From Pseudoalteromonas sp. MM1 (GTDB taxonomy: Bacteria; Pseudomonadota; Gammaproteobacteria; Enterobacterales; Alteromonadaceae): DNA of 64,000 bases. The translations under genes were made by a program, and so were the position numbers. Location of the stretch: positions 3,224,001-3,288,000 of the forward strand of contig NZ_AP027922.1 of NCBI RefSeq assembly GCF_030296835.1, in the 5' to 3' direction. A model generated the notes under the pieces. It did not search any database. It was not told the DNA's origin and saw only the letters and a list, made by a program, of their open reading frames with translations. Positions 56,015 to 64,000 of the stretch are shown piece after piece. How positions within the stretch are numbered: the stretch's first letter is position 1; each line of letters begins with the position of its first letter.

Positions 56015-58102
56015 ATGAATGCACATATAAACCCTCCAAAAACGACTGAATATTTTGCTAAAGAATTAAGTTGGCTGTCATTCAACGAGCGTGTACTGCA
56101 AGAGGCAAAAGATAAAAATAACCCAATTATTGAGCGCATGCGGTTTTTAGGTATTTTCTCTAACAATTTAGACGAATTTTTTAGAGTGCGTGTTGCTGAT
56201 GTGAAGCGCCGAATTTTATTAAATAAACTCCCCGATGCTAACTTTGAAGAAGATGAGATACTGCTTAGCGAAATACAAAAAAAAGTACTGCAGTTAGGAA
56301 AAAAATTTAACCACATACATCAGCAGGTACTTACCGACCTAAATCATCATAATATTCATGTTAGCCGCCCTGATGAGTTAAGTGAATTTCATTTAGACTG
56401 GTTAAAAAACTACTTTAATGAGCACGTTCTGCAACATACCTCTCCTATTTTACTAAACGAGAACAAAGACTACTCTGACTATATAAACGATACTATGACC
56501 TACTTATTCGTAGAAATGAGTGATGAAAAGAGTTATTACGCCATGCTGGAGGTTCCAACCGACAGGGTTGATCGCTTTATAAACCTCCCCCCAGAAAAAA
56601 CCCGCCGCCATAAAACTATTGTGATGCTCGATGATGTGATCACTTACTTTTTAAACGATGTATTTAGCAGCTTTTTTTCCTATAACAGCATTGCAGGTTA
56701 TGCAATAAAGCTAACCCGTGATGCTGAGTACAATTTAGATGATGAACTAGAAGCCGGTTTGCTTGATAAAATGTCTAAAGGGTTAAAACAACGTGTTTAT
56801 GCTGAGCCAGTAAGGTTGGTTTACGATAATGCCATGCCTGAAAACATGCTAAAAGTGATGAAAAAGCGCCTTGGGGTCACACATCATGATGCGTTAATCC
56901 CTGGGGGGCGTTATCGTAACTTTAGAGACTTTATAGCGTTTCCTAATGTAGGACGGCAATATTTAGAAAACAAACCCCTCCCAGCATTGCAAAGTAGTGC
57001 ATTTAGAAAACATGCCAGTGTATTTGACGCCATTAGCGAGCAAGATATTTTACTTTACTACCCTTATCATACTTTTAATCATGTACTTGAGTATGTGCGC
57101 CAAGCGGCCTTCGACCCTAAGGTTACGCAAATAAAGGTTAATATTTACCGTGTAGCAAGTAAATCTAGGCTGATTTCATCGTTAATTAATGCTGCTAAAA
57201 ACGGTAAATTAGTAACCGTTATGGTTGAGTTAAAAGCGCGTTTTGACGAGCAAAATAATATTGAATGGGCAAAAGTGCTAAGCAGTGCAGGCATTAAAGT
57301 AATTTTTGGTATTCCAGCACTAAAAGTGCACAGTAAATTATGTGTGGTGCATCGTAAAGAAAAAGGTCAAATAGTAAAGTACGCTCATATTGGCACAGGT
57401 AATTTCCATGAAAAAACAGCCAAAATTTACACAGACTTTAGCCTATTTACTCGCCACACTGGTATTTGTGAAGAAAGCGACAGCGTATTCAGATTTATAG
57501 AAAGCAGTTATAAACCGTTCAAATTTGACTACTTAATGCTTTCGCCAATTAACGCCCGAGAAACGCTGCTTAATTTAATAGATAGTGAAATTGAGCATGT
57601 TAAAAATAATAAGCTAGGCAAAATTACTGTAAAAATAAATAACCTCGTTGATAAAGAGCTGGTAGACCGGCTTTATCTAGCTGGTCAAATGGGCGTTAAA
57701 ATTAGAATTATTGTACGTGGCATGTGCTCGCTCATCCCTAGCGTGCCCAAACTTAGCGATAATATTAAGGTAATTAGTATTGTTGATCGCTTTTTAGAGC
57801 ACCCTCGTGTCATGGTATTTAGTAACAATGGCGATGAAAAAATATTTATCTCCTCTGCTGATTGGATGACACGCAACCTAGATCATCGTGTTGAAGTAGG
57901 CGTTCCTATTTTGGATGTTAAGTTAAAACGCCTTATAGTTGATATTTTAGAGCTGCAATTTAAAGACCGTACTAAAGCACGCATTATAGATAGCGAACAA
58001 AAAAACGCATATGTAAGACGGGGTAACCGTAAAAAAATACGCTCTCAGATAGCAATTTACGACTACCTAAAAAAATGGGAACACACATATTATAATGAAT
58101 GA
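56015..58102 (+). CDS. ppk1: Polyphosphate kinase 1
   Basis: A 695-residue enzyme that makes polyphosphate from ATP. The phosphohistidine is in KVHSKLCVV (His near residue 439), and the second catalytic His is in FLEHPRVMVF (near 596). FSNNLDEFFRVRVADVK and AHIGTGNFHEKTAKIYTDFSLFT are family motifs. It overlaps ppx by 8 bases, the conserved ppk-ppx operon. It lies close to the pst genes on the opposite strand. Confidence 0.97.
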   Translation: MNAHINPPKTTEYFAKELSWLSFNERVLQEAKDKNNPIIERMRFLGIFSNNLDEFFRVRVADVKRRILLNKLPDANFEEDEILLSEIQKKVLQLGKKFNHIHQQVLTDLNHHNIHVSRPDELSEFHLDWLKNYFNEHVLQHTSPILLNENKDYSDYINDTMTYLFVEMSDEKSYYAMLEVPTDRVDRFINLPPEKTRRHKTIVMLDDVITYFLNDVFSSFFSYNSIAGYAIKLTRDAEYNLDDELEAGLLDKMSKGLKQRVYAEPVRLVYDNAMPENMLKVMKKRLGVTHHDALIPGGRYRNFRDFIAFPNVGRQYLENKPLPALQSSAFRKHASVFDAISEQDILLYYPYHTFNHVLEYVRQAAFDPKVTQIKVNIYRVASKSRLISSLINAAKNGKLVTVMVELKARFDEQNNIEWAKVLSSAGIKVIFGIPALKVHSKLCVVHRKEKGQIVKYAHIGTGNFHEKTAKIYTDFSLFTRHTGICEESDSVFRFIESSYKPFKFDYLMLSPINARETLLNLIDSEIEHVKNNKLGKITVKINNLVDKELVDRLYLAGQMGVKIRIIVRGMCSLIPSVPKLSDNIKVISIVDRFLEHPRVMVFSNNGDEKIFISSADWMTRNLDHRVEVGVPILDVKLKRLIVDILELQFKDRTKARIIDSEQKNAYVRRGNRKKIRSQIAIYDYLKKWEHTYYNE

Positions 58103-59582
58103 TCACCCTTCAATAGCCGCAGTTGATTTAGGCTCCAACAGCTTTCATTTAGTGGTTGCCCGAGAAGTAAACGGCACTTTGCAAATTTTGCATAAAGAAA
58201 AGCAACGCGTTTATTTAGCCGATGGCTTAGATGATAAATTTCGCCTAAGCCAAGCAGCAATAGACCGTGCTCTTGTTGTATTAAAGCAATTTGCTAAAAC
58301 CTTACATGATTTCCCCGCAAGTAATGTAAAGGTAGCTGCCACATACACTTTTAGGCGCGCTAAAAATATTAACGCTTTTTTAGCCCAAGCTAGCGCTGTG
58401 TTTCCTTTTCATATTGATGTAATTGCAGGCCAAGAAGAAGCACGCTTAATTTATCAGGGCGTTGCACATTATGTTCATAATGAAGAAAACCGCTTAGTGA
58501 TAGATATTGGCGGTGGCAGTACCGAGCTTATAATAGGTAAACATTTTAAGCATAAGCTTTTATCTAGTCGTAATATGGGCTGCGTTAGCTTTACAAAGCA
58601 GTTTTTTAGCGATGGAAAAATAACGGCCAAACGCTTTAACAAAGCGCAAATAAGAGCCGAGCAAGAACTTGAAGCGATTTTTTCTAACTATGTAAGCGAA
58701 AATTGGCAAACGGTTATTGGCACTTCAGGCACGATAAAGTCAATTTTAGCGATGATAAGCGCTGCAAATCCGCAACAGCCAAATATTACTTACGATGATT
58801 TGCTCACGTTAAAGCAGCAATTTATTAGCGCTAAACATATTGATAACTTAGTTATTGCAGGGCTTACACCTGAGCGCCAACAAAGTATATGTGGCGGTTT
58901 GGCTATTTTAATTGCGATATTCACTGAGTTTGCCATTAAAGAGCTTACCTACAGCGATTTTTCATTACGTGAAGGGTTGCTGCATGAAATGCAGCAAAAG
59001 CTGGCTGATAAAGACATTCGTTCAAACACAATAAATAATTTAAGTGAACGTTATACCGCCGATAAAGCACATGCAGTACGCGTTGCTGATACGGCTATTT
59101 GGTTGTATAAACAGTTAAAAAATGTATGGCATTTAGACAATAACGACGATATTGCTTTACTAACGTGGGCTGCAAAATTACACGAAATTGGTTTATCAAT
59201 AAACTCATCAGGAATTAATAAACATAGCGCTTATATAGTTGCAAATAGTCAATTACCCGGTTTTACTCAGCAAGAGCAACTTATACTAAGCTCACTTATA
59301 CGCTTTTACCGTAAAAAGATTAAACTTGCAGAGCTGCCAGAGTTTTTAACTATTTCGCAAAAGCATGTACTCAAACTGATTGTTATTTTGCGCTTAGCCA
59401 TTTTATTTAATCAAAAGCGCCAAGTGAGCTTAAAGCCAGATATGGAAATAAGCGCCAGCAACTTAGGATTATTTATTAAGTTTGCTAATAGCTATTTGCA
59501 AGAACATACATTATTACAAGCAGATTTGGAGCAAGAACAGCTCTACCTAAAAAAAGCAGGTATTGAGTTTGAATGCGTTTAG
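58095..59582 (+). CDS. ppx: Exopolyphosphatase / pppGpp phosphohydrolase (Ppx/GppA family)
   Basis: A 495-residue member of the ASKHA fold. AAVDLGSNSFHLVVARE is the phosphate 1 motif and VIDIGGGSTELIIG is phosphate 2. The C-terminal HD-like region (HAVRVADTAIWLYKQL, LHEIGLSIN) is present, as in long Ppx proteins. It breaks polyphosphate down to phosphate. It overlaps ppk1, so synthesis and breakdown are coupled in expression. Confidence 0.94.
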   Translation: MNDHPSIAAVDLGSNSFHLVVAREVNGTLQILHKEKQRVYLADGLDDKFRLSQAAIDRALVVLKQFAKTLHDFPASNVKVAATYTFRRAKNINAFLAQASAVFPFHIDVIAGQEEARLIYQGVAHYVHNEENRLVIDIGGGSTELIIGKHFKHKLLSSRNMGCVSFTKQFFSDGKITAKRFNKAQIRAEQELEAIFSNYVSENWQTVIGTSGTIKSILAMISAANPQQPNITYDDLLTLKQQFISAKHIDNLVIAGLTPERQQSICGGLAILIAIFTEFAIKELTYSDFSLREGLLHEMQQKLADKDIRSNTINNLSERYTADKAHAVRVADTAIWLYKQLKNVWHLDNNDDIALLTWAAKLHEIGLSINSSGINKHSAYIVANSQLPGFTQQEQLILSSLIRFYRKKIKLAELPEFLTISQKHVLKLIVILRLAILFNQKRQVSLKPDMEISASNLGLFIKFANSYLQEHTLLQADLEQEQLYLKKAGIEFECV

Positions 59583-59587
59583 CAGCA

Positions 59588-59612
59588 AAAAGCTCGCATA
59601 AAGCGAGCTTTT
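59588..59612. terminator. Terminator after ppk1-ppx
   Basis: AAAAGCTCGC and GCGAGCTTTT form a perfect 10-bp stem with a 5-base loop. It lies between convergent genes and can serve both. Confidence 0.9.
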
Positions 59613-59623
59613 ATTTGTTAGGC

Positions 59624-60079
59624 TTACATATCCATATGGCGGTTTGAGCTTTGCATCATTTGCTTAATACCCTGATTTTCAAGTTCTAAAATTTGCTCAA
59701 GCTTTTCTTTTCCATTTTCTGTCTCAGCGCGCTCTAATAAGTACTCGTAAAGTTCGATTACTTTTTTGTGCTGCTCAGAGAGGTAGTTTTGAATTACCTT
59801 TTCATCGAATTCTTGGTCTTTGCTAATATCATTAAATGTAATTAACTCGGGGTTGTCTGCAAAGTATTCGTAGCTGTATGTATCTAAGGTGTTGATTTCT
59901 GTGATTGCTTTAAAGCCAACTAAGTCTTCAGCTAACTTTTTTTCATAATTTAAATAATAGTCCACTAGCATCGCGTTACGTTCATCAAGTAACTCCTTAA
60001 CGCTGTAAAAATTTGCCGCCATTTGTGTGTGAAATAAAACGGTCCAATCGTACACTTCTTTAATTGTTTTAACTTGCAT
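59624..60079 (-). CDS. Conserved hypothetical helical protein
   Basis: A 151-residue soluble protein, predicted almost all helical, acidic, without signal peptide. The ATG at 60079 is chosen because AAGGA lies about 7 bases before it; one 6 bases upstream would abut that site. The helix pattern (MAANFYSVKELLDERNAMLVDYYLNYEKKLAEDL ... HKKVIELYEYLLERA, given as two parts) would suit a four-helix bundle such as a ferritin-like or PhoU-like fold, but no metal motif is clear. I do not recognise the family. Confidence 0.75.
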   Translation of the reverse strand: MQVKTIKEVYDWTVLFHTQMAANFYSVKELLDERNAMLVDYYLNYEKKLAEDLVGFKAITEINTLDTYSYEYFADNPELITFNDISKDQEFDEKVIQNYLSEQHKKVIELYEYLLERAETENGKEKLEQILELENQGIKQMMQSSNRHMDM

Positions 60080-60228
60080 GTGCATTCCTTACTAAGTTGA
60101 CTGTATAAAGCATGGGTTGCGTAAACCGTGCCAATATAAACTCAATTAAAAACAATGCATTAAAAATAATAAAATAGGAGCTAGGCGGGTTATTTGGTAC
60201 AAGTTACAAAATACGGGTAATTTTTATA

Positions 60229-60252
60229 GGGCAATACAAACTTGTATTGCCC
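60229..60252 (-). terminator. Hairpin after cusA
   Basis: GGGCAATACAA and TTGTATTGCCC form a perfect 11-bp stem with a 2-base loop, 7 bases after the cusA stop. The T tract is lacking, so termination is likely but not sure. Confidence 0.55.
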
Positions 60253-60258
60253 CTAGCC

Positions 60259-63200
60259 CTATTGTGCAATATGCTGCTTTTTCCACAGTAAATACACCGC
60301 AGGTATAACCAACAACGTGAGTATAACTGCGCTTAGCATCCCGCCTACCATTGGCGCTGCTATTCTGCTCATCACTTCGCTACCGGTGCCGGTGCCGTAT
60401 AAAACCGGTAATAAGCCAGCAATAATGGTGGCTACCGTCATCATCACAGGGCGTACTCTTAGCCCTGCACCTTGCATAATCGCGTGTTGTAGCGCTTGTA
60501 AGTTAAAAGCAGCCCCCGTTTGCTCGCACTGTTGGCGTTGCTCTGTATAAGCTTGGTTTAAATATACAAGCATTATGACACCTATTTCTACGGCAACACC
60601 GGCCAATGCAATAAACCCTACACCCACTGCCACCGAAAAGTTAAACGCTTCAAAGTACATTAGCCAAATGCCGCCAACCATAGCCAGAGGCAAGGTAGCA
60701 ATAATAATAAGTACTTCACTTAGGCATTTAAAGTTAAGATATAACAGTATTACAATAATCGCGAGCGTAAGCGGGATCACATAAGTAAGCTTTGCTTTTG
60801 CGCGTTGCATGTATTCGTATTGCCCCGCCCAAGTAATTGAATATCCAGTAGGTAATTTTAGGTTATCGCCAAGCACTTGCTGAGCTTGTGCTACATAACT
60901 GCCAATATCAGTGTCTTTAATATCAATTAAGCTCCACCCATTTAAGCGCGCGTTTTCACTTTTAATACCGGTAGGGCCATCTTCAATAAATACTTTAGCA
61001 ACATCACCAAGTGCAATATGCTGCCCTAGTGGCGTAATAATGGGTAATAATTTTAAATCTTCAGGCGAAGCACGAAAACTCTGCGGGTAGCGTAAATTTA
61101 CCGGGTAGCGCTGTTGCCCTTCGATTGTTTCAGTCACGTTTGATCCACCAATTGCAGTGGCTACAACCTGTTGTATGTCGGCTATATTTAAATTGTACCG
61201 TGCTGCTTTTTCGCGGTTTATGTCCACCTTAATATAACGCCCTGTGGCTACACGCTCTGAATACACTGATGCTGTACCAGGCACATCCTTTAACAATTGC
61301 TCTATTTGCTGCCCGATGTTTTGAATTTCTAACAAGCTTGGGCCCCCAATTTTAATACCCACAGGCGTTTTAATGCCGGTGGCTAGCATGTCGATACGTG
61401 TTTTTATTGGCATAACCCACGCATTTGTAAGGCCCGGTAAGGCAACTAAGCTTTCTAATTCTGCTTTTATCTTCTGCTTAGTCATACCCTCTCGCCACTG
61501 AGATTTGGGTTTAAACTGAATAAAAGTTTCAATCATTGTCAGTGGTGCGGGGTCGGTAGCGGTATCAGCTCGCCCGATTTTACCAAATACAGTTTTTACT
61601 TCTGGCACTGAGGCTATGAGCTTGTCTGTTTGTTGCAAAATTTTTCGTGCTTCACCAATAGAAAGCCCTGGGTAAGTTGTTGGCATATACATTAAGTCGC
61701 CTTCATCCAATAAAGGAATAAACTCACTACCTATTTTGTTTACCGGATAAAAGCCAATAACCGTTACTATTAATGCAACGAACAACGTACTTTTTGGAAA
61801 TTTAAGCACCGTGGCTAACAGCGGTTTATACCCTGCAACCAAAGCCCTATTTACAGGGTTTTTATGCTCAGAAATGACCTTCCCCCGAATAAAGTAACCC
61901 ATTAACACGGGTACTAAGGTTATCGCTAAGCCGGCAGAGGCTGCCATTGCATACGTTTTTGTATAAGCAAGCGGGGAAAACATGCGCCCTTCTTGCGCCT
62001 CTAAAATAAATACAGGCATAAAACTTACGGTAATAATGAGTAAACTAAAAAATAACGCAGGGCCGACCTCCGTGGCCGATTTAGTCACTATTTGCCAACG
62101 GTTTTGCTTGGTTAGTGGCGTTTTTTCCATATGTTTATGCATGTTTTCTATCATTACGATAGCACCATCTGTCATTGCGCCAATGGCAATAGCAATCCCG
62201 CCTAACGACATAATATTCGCGTTTACACCTTGCCAATACATCACAATAAAAGCCATTAATATACCCATAGGCAAGGTTATAATAGCCACCAGCGATGAGC
62301 GCACATGAAATAAAAATACCACACACACTAAGGCAACAATAACGAGCTCTTCAATCAACTTTTTGCTCAGGTTATCAACCGCGCTTTTTATTAACGTGGA
62401 ACGATCATAAACAGGAATTATCTCAACCCCTTCAGGTAGCCCTTGTTTTAATGACTCAAGCTTTGCTTTTACCCGAGAAATCGTTTCTTGGGCGTTTTCG
62501 CCATAACGCATAACCACAATGCCACCCGCAACCTCGCCTTCGCCATTTAGCTCTGCAATGCCGCGTCGCATTTGTGGGCCTAAACGTACATCCGCTACAT
62601 CTCGTAATTGTAATGCACTTCCTTGGGCGTTAATTCCCAATGGAATGGCCTCTAAATCGGCGACACTTTTAATATAACCTGTGCTGGTTACCATGTATTC
62701 GGCTTCTGCCATTTCGATTACTGAAGCACCTGTTTCTTGATTACCTTGGCTAATTGCAGCTTGTATCAAACTAAGAGGAAGGCCATAAGCGCGTAACTTA
62801 ATGGGGTCTACAACTACTTGGTACTGCTTTATCATGCCACCTACAGCGGCCACCTCAGATACACCTTCAACGCTTTGTAGTTCAAATTTTAAAAACCAAT
62901 CTTGCAAGCTACGAAGCTGGCTTATATTGAGCTGGTTTGTTTTATCGACTAACGCATATAAATAAACCCAGCCCACCCCTGTAGCATCGGGCCCAAGTTG
63001 TGCCTTTGCACTTGCCGGCAAGCTGCTTTCAACCTGACTTAAATACTCTTGTACACGGCTTCGGGCCCAGTAAATATCGGTATTTTCATCAAAAATAATA
63101 TACACATACGAGTCGCCAAAAAACGAAAAACCACGCACAGTTTTAGCGCCAGGCACAGACAGCATGGCCGTAGTAAGCGGGAAAGTAACTTGGTCTTGTA

Positions 63201-63381
63201 CCACTTGGGGCGCTTGGCCTGGGTAGCTGGTTTTAACAATGACCTGTACATCTGATAAATCAGGAAGCGCATCAACGGGAGTCTGCTTAACACTGAAAAT
63301 ACCTGCGCCAAATACAATAATACTCAGCAACAATACAAGAAAGCGATTAACGACCGACCATCGAATAATAGCAGCTATCAT
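60259..63381 (-). CDS. cusA: Copper/silver efflux RND permease CusA-like
   Basis: A 1040-residue heavy-metal RND pump with twelve membrane segments. The three methionines that bind Cu(I)/Ag(I) in E. coli CusA (M573, M623, M672) are present as M566 (LMYMPTTYPG), M616 (APLTMIET) and M665 (RIDMLATGIK), so copper or silver is the expected cargo. The proton-relay aspartate is in GAMTDGAIVMIEN and a glutamate in AVEIGVIML. The E. coli lysine K984 is replaced by valine (RVRPVMMTV, V979). It overlaps cusB by 4 bases. Confidence 0.94.
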   Translation of the reverse strand: MIAAIIRWSVVNRFLVLLLSIIVFGAGIFSVKQTPVDALPDLSDVQVIVKTSYPGQAPQVVQDQVTFPLTTAMLSVPGAKTVRGFSFFGDSYVYIIFDENTDIYWARSRVQEYLSQVESSLPASAKAQLGPDATGVGWVYLYALVDKTNQLNISQLRSLQDWFLKFELQSVEGVSEVAAVGGMIKQYQVVVDPIKLRAYGLPLSLIQAAISQGNQETGASVIEMAEAEYMVTSTGYIKSVADLEAIPLGINAQGSALQLRDVADVRLGPQMRRGIAELNGEGEVAGGIVVMRYGENAQETISRVKAKLESLKQGLPEGVEIIPVYDRSTLIKSAVDNLSKKLIEELVIVALVCVVFLFHVRSSLVAIITLPMGILMAFIVMYWQGVNANIMSLGGIAIAIGAMTDGAIVMIENMHKHMEKTPLTKQNRWQIVTKSATEVGPALFFSLLIITVSFMPVFILEAQEGRMFSPLAYTKTYAMAASAGLAITLVPVLMGYFIRGKVISEHKNPVNRALVAGYKPLLATVLKFPKSTLFVALIVTVIGFYPVNKIGSEFIPLLDEGDLMYMPTTYPGLSIGEARKILQQTDKLIASVPEVKTVFGKIGRADTATDPAPLTMIETFIQFKPKSQWREGMTKQKIKAELESLVALPGLTNAWVMPIKTRIDMLATGIKTPVGIKIGGPSLLEIQNIGQQIEQLLKDVPGTASVYSERVATGRYIKVDINREKAARYNLNIADIQQVVATAIGGSNVTETIEGQQRYPVNLRYPQSFRASPEDLKLLPIITPLGQHIALGDVAKVFIEDGPTGIKSENARLNGWSLIDIKDTDIGSYVAQAQQVLGDNLKLPTGYSITWAGQYEYMQRAKAKLTYVIPLTLAIIVILLYLNFKCLSEVLIIIATLPLAMVGGIWLMYFEAFNFSVAVGVGFIALAGVAVEIGVIMLVYLNQAYTEQRQQCEQTGAAFNLQALQHAIMQGAGLRVRPVMMTVATIIAGLLPVLYGTGTGSEVMSRIAAPMVGGMLSAVILTLLVIPAVYLLWKKQHIAQ

Positions 63382-64000
63382 AATGACTCCCCATGCATTG
63401 AATGATGAGGTGCGTCTTTATCAGTAAGGTGCTCAGCAATTTTGTTTATTACAAATTCACCGTCAAGAATGCTAAACGTAAAATGAACCTGCTGATGGGG
63501 GGAAAGCGCACTAATATCAAGCTCTTTAGCAAGTATAAAGTCCATAGTAGCAGGGCCTCTGTTCCATTTAGCAATAGCCTCTCTGCTAATATTAATAACT
63601 CGCTGCGCTGCGTTTATGTTATTTATGGTTCCCATTACTGTAGCTGTTTGAACCGCTTCAGCCTTGTCCATTTCCATGTCAGGCATGTCGCTCATGGCGT
63701 GAGTGCTTGGTGCGCTCATACGCTTAAAGTCTGAGTCTTTACTCGACTCAGAGTCTATTAAAAACTGCGCAGCGGTCACAACACGGTCTTCTTTGGTAAT
63801 GCCCGATAGAATAGCCACCTCATGTTGGCTAATTTGCCCTACTTTTACCGCCACCGATTTAAAACGGCCATTGCCTAAGGCTAGTACTACTCGGTTTTGT
63901 GCGCCTGTACGAATGAGTGCTTGCTTAGGTATTACTAGTTGCGGTGAATCACTGTGTGTGTGAATACTTACCTGGGCAAACATATTAGGTTTAAGTAACT
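63378..64000 (-). CDS. cusB: RND efflux adaptor CusB-like with C-terminal CusF-like domain, N-terminal part missing
   Basis: The 3' end of a periplasmic membrane-fusion gene that runs out of the window; the frame stays open to base 64000 (LLKPNMFAQV and onward). The beta-barrel part ends with DRVVTAAQFLIDSES. A linker rich in Met, His and Asp (STHAMSDMPDMEMDKAEA) leads to a domain of about 75 residues that lines up with CusF without gaps. A His-containing tail, DAPHHSMHGESL, ends the protein. Of the CusF ligands only the last methionine is kept. It is translationally coupled to cusA. Confidence 0.9.
   Translation of the reverse strand, partial: LLKPNMFAQVSIHTHSDSPQLVIPKQALIRTGAQNRVVLALGNGRFKSVAVKVGQISQHEVAILSGITKEDRVVTAAQFLIDSESSKDSDFKRMSAPSTHAMSDMPDMEMDKAEAVQTATVMGTINNINAAQRVINISREAIAKWNRGPATMDFILAKELDISALSPHQQVHFTFSILDGEFVINKIAEHLTDKDAPHHSMHGESL

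Overview
This 64 kb window is a stretch of ordinary chromosome from a marine gammaproteobacterium of the Alteromonadales. Protein sequences, gene order (ftsY-ftsE-ftsX-rpoH, rpsU-yqeY-dnaG-rpoD, dusB-fis, tgt-yajC-secD-secF), low GC content and abundant short ATACCAA-ended repeats all suggest Pseudoalteromonas or a close relative. That assignment comes from recognising the sequences, not from a search. There are no phage genes, transposase genes, CRISPR arrays or rRNA genes. One tRNA gene is present.

Layout. Positions 1-2211 carry the end of a C-terminal processing protease, a YibQ-like deacetylase and the heat-shock sigma factor rpoH. A perfect CIRCE operator precedes rpoH. Positions 2472-6827 hold the division/secretion block ftsX-ftsE-ftsY and divergent rsmD. 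Positions 6973-11591 are the macromolecular synthesis cluster rpsU, yqeY, dnaG, rpoD. Next come prmA, dusB-fis, and the purine genes purH and purD with a secreted methyltransferase-like protein between them (11658-18238). Positions 18568-29719 are accessory: a membrane EAL protein, a DUF2797 pair, a histone-deacetylase-like enzyme, a tight five-gene minus-strand cluster from creA to a serine hydrolase, and a LysR/cupin divergent pair. Positions 29728-33268 hold nested repeat elements, a CAU-anticodon tRNA, small envelope-stress genes (Pmp3, BON, DUF1707/LiaF-like), a VOC protein and another MITE-like element, followed by suhB.

Positions 34127-45890 hold a binding protein with an EAL-CBS-GGDEF protein, the preprotein translocase genes secF-secD-yajC with tgt and queA, a large REC-PAS-GGDEF-EAL protein and a small membrane protein. 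From oxyR (46009) to ppx (59582) phosphate genes dominate: pitA with its DUF47 partner, phoU, pstB, pstA, pstC behind a textbook PhoB promoter, and ppk1-ppx, with a gcvR-like regulator between. No pstS lies beside the pst genes, and PstA and PstC are both about twice the usual length. The window ends in a copper/silver RND efflux system, cusA plus a partial cusB that carries a C-terminal CusF-like domain.

Nothing here is clearly a new biological system. The best leads are the CIRCE operator on rpoH, the repeat families with one element apparently inserted in another, the enlarged Pst permeases without a local pstS, and the ligand-poor CusF domain fused to CusB.
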